From an uncultured Ruminococcus sp. (GTDB lineage: Bacteria; Bacillota; Clostridia; Oscillospirales; Acutalibacteraceae), in NCBI GenBank assembly GCA_946055445.1, contig CAMGGF010000032.1:1-10049 (forward strand): a DNA stretch of 10,049 nt, read 5' to 3'. The notes below the pieces were generated by a model. It was not told the origin of the DNA. It worked only from the letters and a program-made list of their open reading frames with translations, and did not search any database. Within the stretch, counting starts at the first letter, position 1. The number at the start of each line of letters is the position of its first letter. Of the stretch, positions 4,417 through 9,926 are shown one piece after another. Position numbers and translations under genes: made by a program.

Positions 4417-7362
4417 TTAGGCGCGTTTCAGGTCGAGAATTTCCTGCAAAGTGTATTTCCCGTTTAAAATCAAATCCAACAACGATACATCAAAGAAGTC
4501 GACTACGGTGTCTGCGTTTAAGTCGCCGCAGAGTCTGTCATATGCGGTTGGTGTTCGCTTGCCGATTGCGATATTCGCCATGCGCGCGTAATCGCTCAAA
4601 TCCAACTCGCCGTTACCGTTCATATCGGCAAAGGATATTTCCGGGATAGGCAAATCAATGTGTTGAATGACCATATCTTCTGTCACAATCAGATTTAATG
4701 TCGGGTGTTCGTCGCCGCAGTCAACTGTGCAGTTTAAAACCCATTGCCCGTTTTCGTAAACGATCGTGCTGTTCTGTGCGTCAAATCCGCCTGCCAACGC
4801 GTAAATTTTAACCGTGTCGGTTTTCGCGTCATAGCCGTGCGCCAAAGTCAAATCTGCATTGGCAATACCGAAATACTTTTCAATCCGCCGTTGCACTTCC
4901 TCCGCGCTGAGTATCACATACATGCCAATATCGTCTTCTATTGCGTCGTCCCACGAAAATCCGTCGAAATCATTGTCACAATAGGTTGCCAAGGTAATAA
5001 TGCCGTCAATATTGTCCCGGGTTAAGGTGCCGTCAAACTGAATGTTTAAATAACTGATCTGACTGGCTGCATAACTGAAATAAACAAATGAATCTTTATA
5101 AATTTGCGCCTTTACCCATTTGCAGTTTGGCAGGGTATTCGATGTCATATCCCCGATTGATAAAGAAAGATTTTTCGCATTGAATGCGTTTTCGTTATCC
5201 TGTTCAAAAGAAAATTCCACAGAATAAACACCTTGGTCTGTTGTTAAAGTGCCAAACAACCCGTTTTCGTCGCCGCCGCGGCATTCGAGAGAGATGGCGT
5301 TTGCAGATACGGTTTCACCGTTTGTTTTCGTAAAGAGAATATCCATCGTGCGCTCCCCGCTGATGGCAATACTTTTATACGGATTTGCAATGATTTCAAT
5401 ATCGGTATCCGCAGAAAAACCCATAAACGAAACGGAAACAGTTTGCGTACCAATGCTCCAATCACTTGGCGAAATATCACACGAAATACGCGGAGAATAC
5501 CCGGTTTTTGCGTAAATTTCATCAAAATCGCCGCTGATTTTTGTGCCGTCTTTATATAAAACGGTCACATCAAATTGCAATATATCTCGGAATGCTTCGA
5601 AATCGTCCAAGCCCTGTATCAATGCGCGGTCGGTTGTAACGGATAAACTTGCGATGGGACTTCCCACAATTTCGACGGTGCATTCCGCAGTTTCGCCCAA
5701 AAATTCTACCGTCACCGTATGCGTGCCGACGCCCCACGGCGTTGCGGCACTTTGGTCGTCTGTGCAGGAAATGCTGTACCATTCTCCTTTCCATTCCAAT
5801 CCGCCGTTCACTTCCTGCGAAGTACCGTCTTGAAAGAATACCGTTACTGTGGGATAGTACCGATAATGGAAATATTCCACCATGGAATCGGTTTCAGGGT
5901 CATAATCGGAATCCATATCACCGTTTGTCCCCTCGACAATCTGTATCGGGGCGGTGCCGGCAAGTTCAATGCGTGCAACAGGGTTTTCCACAATTTCAAC
6001 GGTACATTCCGCAGTTGCGCCCAACAATGCTATCGTCGCCGTATGCGTGCCGATTCCCCACGGGGTTGCGGCGCTTTGGTCGTCTGTGCAGGAAACGCCG
6101 TACCATTCTCCGTTCCATTCCAATCCGCCGTTCACTTCCTGCGAAGTACCGTCTTGAAAGAATACCGTTACTGTGGGATAGTACCGATAATGGAAATATT
6201 CCACCATGGAATCGGTTTCAGGGTCATAGTCGGAATACATATCACCGTTTGTCCCCTCGATAATCTGAATCGGGCTAGATACAATGCGCACAACAGGACT
6301 TTGCACAATTTCAACGGTACATTCCGCAGTTGCACCCAATAATTCTATCGTCGCCGTATGCGTGCCGATTCCCCACGGGGTTGCGGCGCTTTGGTCATCT
6401 GTGCAAGAAATGCCGTGCCATTCTCCGTTCCATTCCAATCCACCGTGTACTTCCTGCGAAGTGCCGTCTCGAAAGAATACCGTTACCGCGGGATAGTACA
6501 GATAACGGTAAAAATCCACCGAAGAACCGGTTTCCATGTCATATTCGTAATCCATATACCCGTTTGACCTCTCGACAATTTGTATCGGGGCGGTGTCGGT
6601 AAGTTCCATGCGTACAACAGGGCTTTCCACGATTTCCACCGTGCATTCGACGGCTGCACCCATCAATTCAACCGTTGCCGTATGCGCACCGACACCCCAC
6701 GGGGTTTTGGCGCTTTGGTCATCTGTGCAGGAAATGGCGTACCATTGCCCGTTCCAATCCAATCCGTTGTGCACTTCCTGTGAAGTGCCATCTTGAAAGA
6801 ATACAATGATTGTGGGCGCGTACGAATAACGGTAAAATTCCACCGTAGAATCGGTTTCAGGGTCATAGTCGGAATACATATCACCGTTTGTCCCCTCGAT
6901 TATTTGTATCGGGGCAGGGTCGGCAAGTTCTATGCGTACAACAGGGTTTTCCACGATTTCCACCGTAAATTCAGCGGTAGCGCCCAACAACTCTGCCGTA
7001 ACCGTGTGCTCGCCGATACCCCACGGGGTTTTGGCGCTTTGGTCGTCTGTGCAAGAAACGCCGTACCATTCTCCGTTCCATTCCAATCTGCCGTGTACTT
7101 CCTGCGAAGTGCCGTCTTGAAAGAATACCGTTACCGTGGGAGAGTACCAATACCGAAAATATCCCTCGGTGTAGTCGCCGATTTCAGGGTCGTAATCAGA
7201 AAATATACCGCCGTTTGTTCCCACAATGATTTGGATGTTTTCTGCTGTCATGCGAACAATCTCCGGCTCTGCTGCCCCGGCGCAAATCGGCACAGACCAA
7301 ACCAACAAAAGCAAGGTCAGCAAAACAGCAAGCCATTTTTTGCACAGTATTCGCTTTTTCAT
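4417..7362 (-). CDS. Secreted protein with Ig-like repeats and C-terminal type I dockerin
   Basis: Residue numbers here count from the upstream ATG at 7368. The ATG at 7362 is preferred because GGGGG (7370-7374) is 7 nt from it and only 1 nt from the other. A signal peptide is clear: basic MKKRILCKKW, a hydrophobic core, then an AGA-A cleavage region near residue 33. Five close Ig-like repeats follow (36-140, 141-248, 249-356, 357-461, 462-569). Each has a VTVFFQDGTSQEV strand, ISCTDDQSA, and TPWGxGxHT...VEIV, resembling Big_3-type bacterial Ig domains. A degenerate sixth copy spans about 570-661. Residues 663-910 form a domain I do not recognise. The dockerin has two EF-hand-like calcium loops: D915/N917/N919/E921/D923/D926 and D949/N951/D953/D957/D960. 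No glycoside hydrolase, esterase or carbohydrate-binding motif was seen. The likely role is a structural or binding component docked on a cohesin-bearing surface protein. The gene has its own promoter and a shared terminator. Confidence 0.88.
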   Translation of the reverse strand: MKKRILCKKWLAVLLTLLLLVWSVPICAGAAEPEIVRMTAENIQIIVGTNGGIFSDYDPEIGDYTEGYFRYWYSPTVTVFFQDGTSQEVHGRLEWNGEWYGVSCTDDQSAKTPWGIGEHTVTAELLGATAEFTVEIVENPVVRIELADPAPIQIIEGTNGDMYSDYDPETDSTVEFYRYSYAPTIIVFFQDGTSQEVHNGLDWNGQWYAISCTDDQSAKTPWGVGAHTATVELMGAAVECTVEIVESPVVRMELTDTAPIQIVERSNGYMDYEYDMETGSSVDFYRYLYYPAVTVFFRDGTSQEVHGGLEWNGEWHGISCTDDQSAATPWGIGTHTATIELLGATAECTVEIVQSPVVRIVSSPIQIIEGTNGDMYSDYDPETDSMVEYFHYRYYPTVTVFFQDGTSQEVNGGLEWNGEWYGVSCTDDQSAATPWGIGTHTATIALLGATAECTVEIVENPVARIELAGTAPIQIVEGTNGDMDSDYDPETDSMVEYFHYRYYPTVTVFFQDGTSQEVNGGLEWKGEWYSISCTDDQSAATPWGVGTHTVTVEFLGETAECTVEIVGSPIASLSVTTDRALIQGLDDFEAFRDILQFDVTVLYKDGTKISGDFDEIYAKTGYSPRISCDISPSDWSIGTQTVSVSFMGFSADTDIEIIANPYKSIAISGERTMDILFTKTNGETVSANAISLECRGGDENGLFGTLTTDQGVYSVEFSFEQDNENAFNAKNLSLSIGDMTSNTLPNCKWVKAQIYKDSFVYFSYAASQISYLNIQFDGTLTRDNIDGIITLATYCDNDFDGFSWDDAIEDDIGMYVILSAEEVQRRIEKYFGIANADLTLAHGYDAKTDTVKIYALAGGFDAQNSTIVYENGQWVLNCTVDCGDEHPTLNLIVTEDMVIQHIDLPIPEISFADMNGNGELDLSDYARMANIAIGKRTPTAYDRLCGDLNADTVVDFFDVSLLDLILNGKYTLQEILDLKRA
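5662..7263 (-). repeat. Five tandem Ig-like domain repeats within the dockerin gene
   Basis: In gene order the units lie at 7263-6949, 6948-6625, 6624-6301, 6300-5986 and 5985-5662. They encode 105, 108, 108, 105 and 108 residues, so the period is near 324 nt and always in frame. Units 2 to 5 keep two cysteines (SCTDD and ECTVEIV), which may form an intradomain disulfide. Unit 1 has F in place of the second cysteine (EFTVEIV). A sixth, strongly diverged unit follows at about 5661-5386. Confidence 0.9.
5789..6228 (-). repeat. Pair of identical 116-bp direct repeats, 324 bp apart
   Basis: Bases 5789-5904 and 6113-6228 are identical by direct reading, in the same orientation and exactly 324 bp (108 codons) apart. 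They lie in Ig-like units 5 and 4. Identity continues with only scattered changes to about 5950 and 6274, while the other repeat pairs differ much more. This points to a recent unit duplication or gene conversion between units 4 and 5. Confidence 0.9.
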
Positions 7363-7421
7363 ATACATACCCCCAAAGTTGATATATTGTCTGAAAATAT
7401 ACTGTTTAAATATCCAATTAT

Positions 7422-7451
7422 ATCATAGCACGCGGAAAAATCCTTTGTCAA
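7422..7451 (-). promoter_or_regulatory. Promoter for the dockerin protein gene
   Basis: On the - strand, a consensus TTGACA (7446-7451) is followed after 18 bp by TATGAT (7422-7427). A second overlapping box, TATAAT (7417-7422), has an upstream TG in the extended -10 position and could be used instead, but it lies 23 bp from the -35 box. The promoter sits between the upstream terminator (7486-7526) and the gene, so the dockerin gene is an independent unit. Confidence 0.7.
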
Positions 7452-7485
7452 TATGCAAGAAAATCGAGGGTTTTACGCCATATAC

Positions 7486-7526
7486 AAAAAGCACCCCGAC
7501 GGACGGTTGCACGCCCGACGGAGTGT
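7486..7526 (-). terminator. Intrinsic terminator after the citrate synthase/E2-remnant unit
   Basis: On the - strand the arms ACACTCCGTCGGGCG (7512-7526) and CGTCCGTCGGGGTGC (7491-7505) form a stem with two wobble pairs and few mismatches around a 6-nt loop, followed directly by TTTTT (7486-7490). It ends leftward transcription from citrate synthase before the dockerin promoter. Confidence 0.82.
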
Positions 7527-7546
7527 CTGTAAAACTTGATTTTTGA

Positions 7547-7711
7547 TTATTTCCGGGACAAAACAACTTCGGGATTTTCGAAAATCTCGTCGAATTTATC
7601 AAACAGCGGCAGGCAGTCGCCGTAATCGAATGCACGGTGGTCGAAGGCGAAGGTGATGGGCATAATCGTGCGGTTTTTGTCATTTTTAACCGATTGGAAT
7701 GGCTTTTTCAA
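7547..7711 (-). pseudogene. C-terminal remnant of an E2-type 2-oxoacid dehydrogenase acyltransferase
   Basis: Between the citrate synthase stop codon and the terminator, one frame encodes about 54 residues ending IFENPEVVLSRK and a TAA at 7547-7549. Its core MPITFAFDHRAFDYGDCLP matches the end of the chloramphenicol-acetyltransferase-like E2 catalytic domain, where a DHRxxD(G) motif carries the catalytic histidine (here H25 of the fragment). The tail LFDKFDEIFENPEV fits the closing helix of that family. The rest of the domain (more than 200 residues) is absent: upstream the frame runs into the citrate synthase coding region without similarity. There is no good ribosome binding site at the only internal ATG (7663). 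I read this as the surviving 3' end of a deleted acyltransferase gene that kept its stop codon and terminator. The upstream boundary is approximate, and the family call rests on the short motif alone. Confidence 0.6.
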
Positions 7712-7724
7712 ATGAAATAGACGG

Positions 7725-9089
7725 TCACCGTGCCGAAAGAGACGTGTATGCTTGCTTGTCAGACACGCTTTTGTAGGCGGGGCGAATAATTTTATCCACA
7801 TTGGTCAGTTCTTCCAGCATATGCGCACTCCACCCGACCACGCGCGCCATAGCGAAAATGGGCGTATACAGTTCCAACGGTATGTCGAGCATACTGTAAA
7901 CAAAGCCGCTGTAAAAATCCACATTGGGGCTGACGCCCTTGTAAATGCGGCGGCGCTCGGCAATGACCTGCGGCGCAAGACGGTCAATCATACTGTAAAG
8001 CGCGAAATCTTCCTCTCTGCCTTTTTCGTGCGCCAACTTTTCCACAAAGCCTTTGAACACTTCTGCGCGCGGGTCGGAAACGGAATATACCGCGTGCCCC
8101 ATACCGTAAATCAAGCCTTTTTTGTCAAACGCCTCACGCGCGAGCAGTTTGTTGAGGTAGTCGCGCACCGCGTCCTCGTCGGCTGTGTCACGGACATGCT
8201 TTTTCAAATCCTGCATCATTTCCACAACTTTGATGTTTGCTCCGCCGTGTTTCGGCCCTTTTAAGGAACACAGCGCCGCCGCCATTACCGAGTAGGTATC
8301 CGAACCGGAAGAAGCGACCACATGCGTGGTAAACGAGGAGTTGTTGCCGCCGCCGTGCTCCATGTGGAGAATTAACGCAATATCCAACACCTGCGCTTCC
8401 AACGCGGTATATTGCTTGTCCGGCCGAAGCAGACGCAAAATATTTTCCGCCGCCGAAAGTTTCGCGTCAGGGCGGTGGATATACAAACTGTCATTGCGGC
8501 CGTAATGATTGTATGCCTGATAGCCGTAAACCGCCAGCATCGGGAAACGACTGATGAGGGAAAGGCATTGCCGCAGTACATTTTCGGGCGTCATTTCCGA
8601 CGGGTTACTGTCATACGCCGACAAGGTCAACACACTGCGGGTTAAGGAGTTCATAATGTCTTTGCTCGGCGCTTTCATCACCACATCGCGCACGAAGTTT
8701 GTCGGCAAACAGCGCATAGCGGCAATCATTTCACAGTATTGTGCCAGTTCCTGCTTGTTCGGCAAATGCCCGAACAGCAACAGGAAAGATGCCTCTTCAA
8801 AGCCGAAACGATTTTCGGCGATACAGCCGTTTACCAATTCCGTCACATTGATGCCGCGGTAACGCAGTTCCCCGGGACAAGGCTCTTTGCCGTTTTCGGT
8901 TTCGTTGTAGGATTTGATGGTTGAAATGGTGGTAAGCCCCGCCAAAACGCCTGTTCCGCTTTTGTCGCGCAAGCCCCGTTTGACGCTGTACTGCGCATAT
9001 AATTCGGGGTCGATTCGGCTGCAAGCCATGTTTTCGGCGGCCATACGGTCGGCATACTCCAAAATATCGGATTTGTGCATTCTTTTCAT
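7725..9089 (-). CDS. gltA: Citrate synthase (citrate/2-methylcitrate synthase family)
   Basis: This enzyme condenses acetyl-CoA with oxaloacetate to citrate in the cytoplasm; in a strict anaerobe it would feed 2-oxoglutarate/glutamate synthesis through a partial TCA branch. The 454-residue protein shows the Si-citrate synthase core: MEHGGGNNSSF with the substrate-binding H245, KGPKHGGANIKV with H281, YGMGHAVYSVSDPRAEVFK with H332 and R341, NVDFYSG with D391, and IIRPAYKSV with R436. H281, H332 and D391 correspond to the catalytic triad. The family also includes 2-methylcitrate synthases, which these motifs do not exclude; no prp genes are nearby. The gltA symbol is the generic one. The ATG at 9089 is set by a perfect AGGAGG (9098-9103) 8 nt upstream. 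The gene is divergent from a MarR regulator, and a palindrome overlaps its promoter. Confidence 0.95.
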   Translation of the reverse strand: MKRMHKSDILEYADRMAAENMACSRIDPELYAQYSVKRGLRDKSGTGVLAGLTTISTIKSYNETENGKEPCPGELRYRGINVTELVNGCIAENRFGFEEASFLLLFGHLPNKQELAQYCEMIAAMRCLPTNFVRDVVMKAPSKDIMNSLTRSVLTLSAYDSNPSEMTPENVLRQCLSLISRFPMLAVYGYQAYNHYGRNDSLYIHRPDAKLSAAENILRLLRPDKQYTALEAQVLDIALILHMEHGGGNNSSFTTHVVASSGSDTYSVMAAALCSLKGPKHGGANIKVVEMMQDLKKHVRDTADEDAVRDYLNKLLAREAFDKKGLIYGMGHAVYSVSDPRAEVFKGFVEKLAHEKGREEDFALYSMIDRLAPQVIAERRRIYKGVSPNVDFYSGFVYSMLDIPLELYTPIFAMARVVGWSAHMLEELTNVDKIIRPAYKSVSDKQAYTSLSAR

Positions 9090-9147
9090 ACGGCAAGCCT
9101 CCTTTTTTACAAATTTTGAAATACAGGGGGAAAGAAAATTCTTCCAA

Positions 9148-9170
9148 TGTACTTGTATTATACAAATACA
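9148..9170. promoter_or_regulatory. Candidate MarR operator over the citrate synthase -10 box
   Basis: The arms TGTACTTGTAT (9148-9158) and ATACAAATACA (9160-9170) are complementary at 10 of 11 positions around a single central base. This 23-bp palindrome covers the -10 hexamer of the citrate synthase promoter completely. Its size and AT-rich TTGTAT/ATACAA half-sites fit MarR-family operators, and a MarR gene is divergently placed next to it. The palindrome is seen directly; the binding protein is inferred. Confidence 0.6.
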
Positions 9171-9186
9171 GGTTTTACCGTGTCAA
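9157..9186 (-). promoter_or_regulatory. Promoter for citrate synthase
   Basis: On the - strand a consensus TTGACA (9181-9186) is followed after 18 bp by a consensus TATAAT (9157-9162). Both hexamers are perfect, so intrinsic promoter strength should be high and control by a repressor is plausible. The leader is about 60 nt with AGGAGG at its end. Confidence 0.78.
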
Positions 9187-9226
9187 CCGAAAAAATGTAA
9201 ACAAAATATTAACTATCATATTTTTA

Positions 9227-9256
9227 TTGACAAATTTCGCGTAATTGATGTATATT
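9227..9256 (+). promoter_or_regulatory. Promoter for the MarR-family gene
   Basis: A consensus TTGACA (9227-9232) and TATATT (9251-9256) are spaced 18 bp apart. Transcription would start around 9263, after the in-frame ATG codons at 9245 and 9248, which excludes those as starts and supports the ATG at 9290. Confidence 0.7.
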
Positions 9257-9275
9257 GAGAATAAATTGATATACA
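9249..9275. promoter_or_regulatory. Inverted repeat at the MarR promoter, candidate autoregulatory site
   Basis: TGTATAT (9249-9255) and ATATACA (9269-9275) are perfect inverted 7-mers with 13 bp between them, overlapping the -10 box and predicted start of the MarR promoter. The outer TGTAT/ATACA bases resemble the half-sites of the palindrome at 9148-9170. The left and right parts also form a near-direct repeat (ATTGATGTATA, ATTGATATACA) 21 bp apart. It is weaker than the other palindrome. Confidence 0.4.
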
Positions 9276-9289
9276 GGAAGCGATTTACA

Positions 9290-9718
9290 ATGTCCGAAAC
9301 GGTTTCCAAAGAAGTCGGCGATATGCTGACCGAAATGATTTTTCGGTTTTACAGCGCGTTGCATCGGCACCCGTCAACGGCGGCAGGACCGAAAATTCAT
9401 ACACACGGCTTTCATATTTTATATTTACTGGAACGCGCGCACGATAAACGCCTGCCAATGAGTTTTTTGCTGACGGAATTGCAAATGACCAAACAGCAAA
9501 TGTCCAAACTTTTAAACGAGTTAGAGGAATTCGGGTTTATTGAACGCATACGCACCGGGCGCGACAGGCGCAATGTGTCGGTACGGCTGACACAGGCGGG
9601 CAGTGTGTATTTCCGTTCCTGCGCCGCTGCGGTGTCCGACGCGATTGCCGAGGCGTTCGAAAAGCAACCGCCGGAAAAAACCGAACTTGTGCACAGTTTG
9701 CTTGTGCAGTTGATGTAG
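9290..9718 (+). CDS. MarR-family transcriptional regulator
   Basis: This 142-residue protein has the MarR winged helix-turn-helix layout: an N-terminal dimerisation helix with FRFYSALHRHP, a DNA-binding helix pair around LPMSFLLTELQMTKQQMSKLLNELEEFGFIERI (residues 55-87, recognition helix about 67-81), the wing GRDRRNVSVRLTQAG (90-104), and C-terminal helices for dimerisation. MarR proteins are usually small-molecule- or oxidant-responsive repressors acting as dimers on palindromes. The start at 9290 is chosen because AGGAAG (9275-9280) is 9 nt upstream and because the promoter overlaps the longer open frame starting at 9245. Neighbours are the divergent citrate synthase gene and a downstream flavin reductase-like gene; either could be a target. 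The protein has no cysteine in its DNA-binding core, and its only cysteine lies near residue 111. The ligand is unknown. Confidence 0.92.
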   Translation: MSETVSKEVGDMLTEMIFRFYSALHRHPSTAAGPKIHTHGFHILYLLERAHDKRLPMSFLLTELQMTKQQMSKLLNELEEFGFIERIRTGRDRRNVSVRLTQAGSVYFRSCAAAVSDAIAEAFEKQPPEKTELVHSLLVQLM

Positions 9719-9789
9719 CACCGTACATGCAAATAAAAAACCGTAACAGTTTTGGCAACGCAAGATAAGGAAGTTTTTATGTAAGATAT

Positions 9790-9818
9790 GGTGTAACTCT
9801 GTAAACGGTGGTTACACC
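9790..9818 (+). promoter_or_regulatory. Inverted repeat competing with the downstream terminator hairpin
   Basis: GGTGTAAC (9790-9797) and GTTACACC (9811-9818) are perfectly complementary with a 13-nt loop. The right arm overlaps the loop and right arm of the terminator hairpin at 9803-9822, so an RNA could form one or the other but not both. Such geometry is seen in attenuators, but it may also be chance within a short 3' UTR. Confidence 0.4.
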
Positions 9819-9829
9819 GTTTTCTTACT
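9803..9829 (+). terminator. Intrinsic terminator after the MarR gene
   Basis: AAACGGTG (9803-9810) and CACCGTTT (9815-9822) form a perfect 8-bp stem with a GTTA loop, followed by a T-rich tract (TCTTACTTTT). It is placed 84 nt after the MarR stop codon and ends that transcript. Confidence 0.7.
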
Positions 9830-9832
9830 TTT

Positions 9833-9854
9833 GGAAACTGTCAATACAGTTTCC
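9833..9854. promoter_or_regulatory. Inverted repeat upstream of the flavin reductase promoter
   Basis: GGAAACTG (9833-9840) and CAGTTTCC (9847-9854) are perfect inverted 8-mers with a 6-bp spacer, ending 4 bp before the -35 box at 9859. This placement fits a protein-binding operator or activator site. It is unlike the TGTAT-type half-sites near citrate synthase. No T-run follows, so a terminator is less likely. Confidence 0.5.
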
Positions 9855-9858
9855 CTGC

Positions 9859-9887
9859 TTGTTAAGCTATAGGATGCACGATATAAT
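9859..9887 (+). promoter_or_regulatory. Promoter for the flavin reductase-like gene
   Basis: TTGTTA (9859-9864) and a perfect TATAAT (9882-9887) are separated by 17 bp. The leader is about 33 nt and ends with AAGGAG (9913-9918) and the ATG at 9927. Confidence 0.68.
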
Positions 9888-9926
9888 AAATACTGAAAAT
9901 GATTCTGCAAACAAGGAGATGTAATA

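Noticed and set aside
5649..6342. Plus-strand open frames opposite the dockerin gene, with internally repeated protein sequence
   Set aside because: Their repeats are only the mirror of the Ig-like units on the coding strand; they lack ribosome binding sites and promoters.
5662..7263. Regularly spaced repeats that could suggest a CRISPR array
   Set aside because: The period is about 324 bp, fully coding and in frame, with no short repeat/unique spacer pattern.
7423..7683. Minus-strand frame of 86 codons overlapping the E2 remnant in another frame
   Set aside because: It reads through the terminator hairpin and the dockerin promoter and has no plausible ribosome binding site; the conserved motif is in the other frame.
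7752..8264. Plus-strand open frame of 170 codons within citrate synthase
   Set aside because: It is antisense to the catalytic core of citrate synthase and has no motif or start signal.
9245..9289. Upstream ATG codons extending the MarR protein by 15 residues
   Set aside because: They lie inside the TTGACA/TATATT promoter and before the predicted transcript start; AGGAAG is correctly placed for the ATG at 9290.
9090..9289. Possible riboswitch or leader RNA between citrate synthase and the MarR gene
   Set aside because: Both leaders are short (about 60 and 30 nt) and AT-rich; the only strong structure is the palindrome at the promoter, better explained as a protein site.
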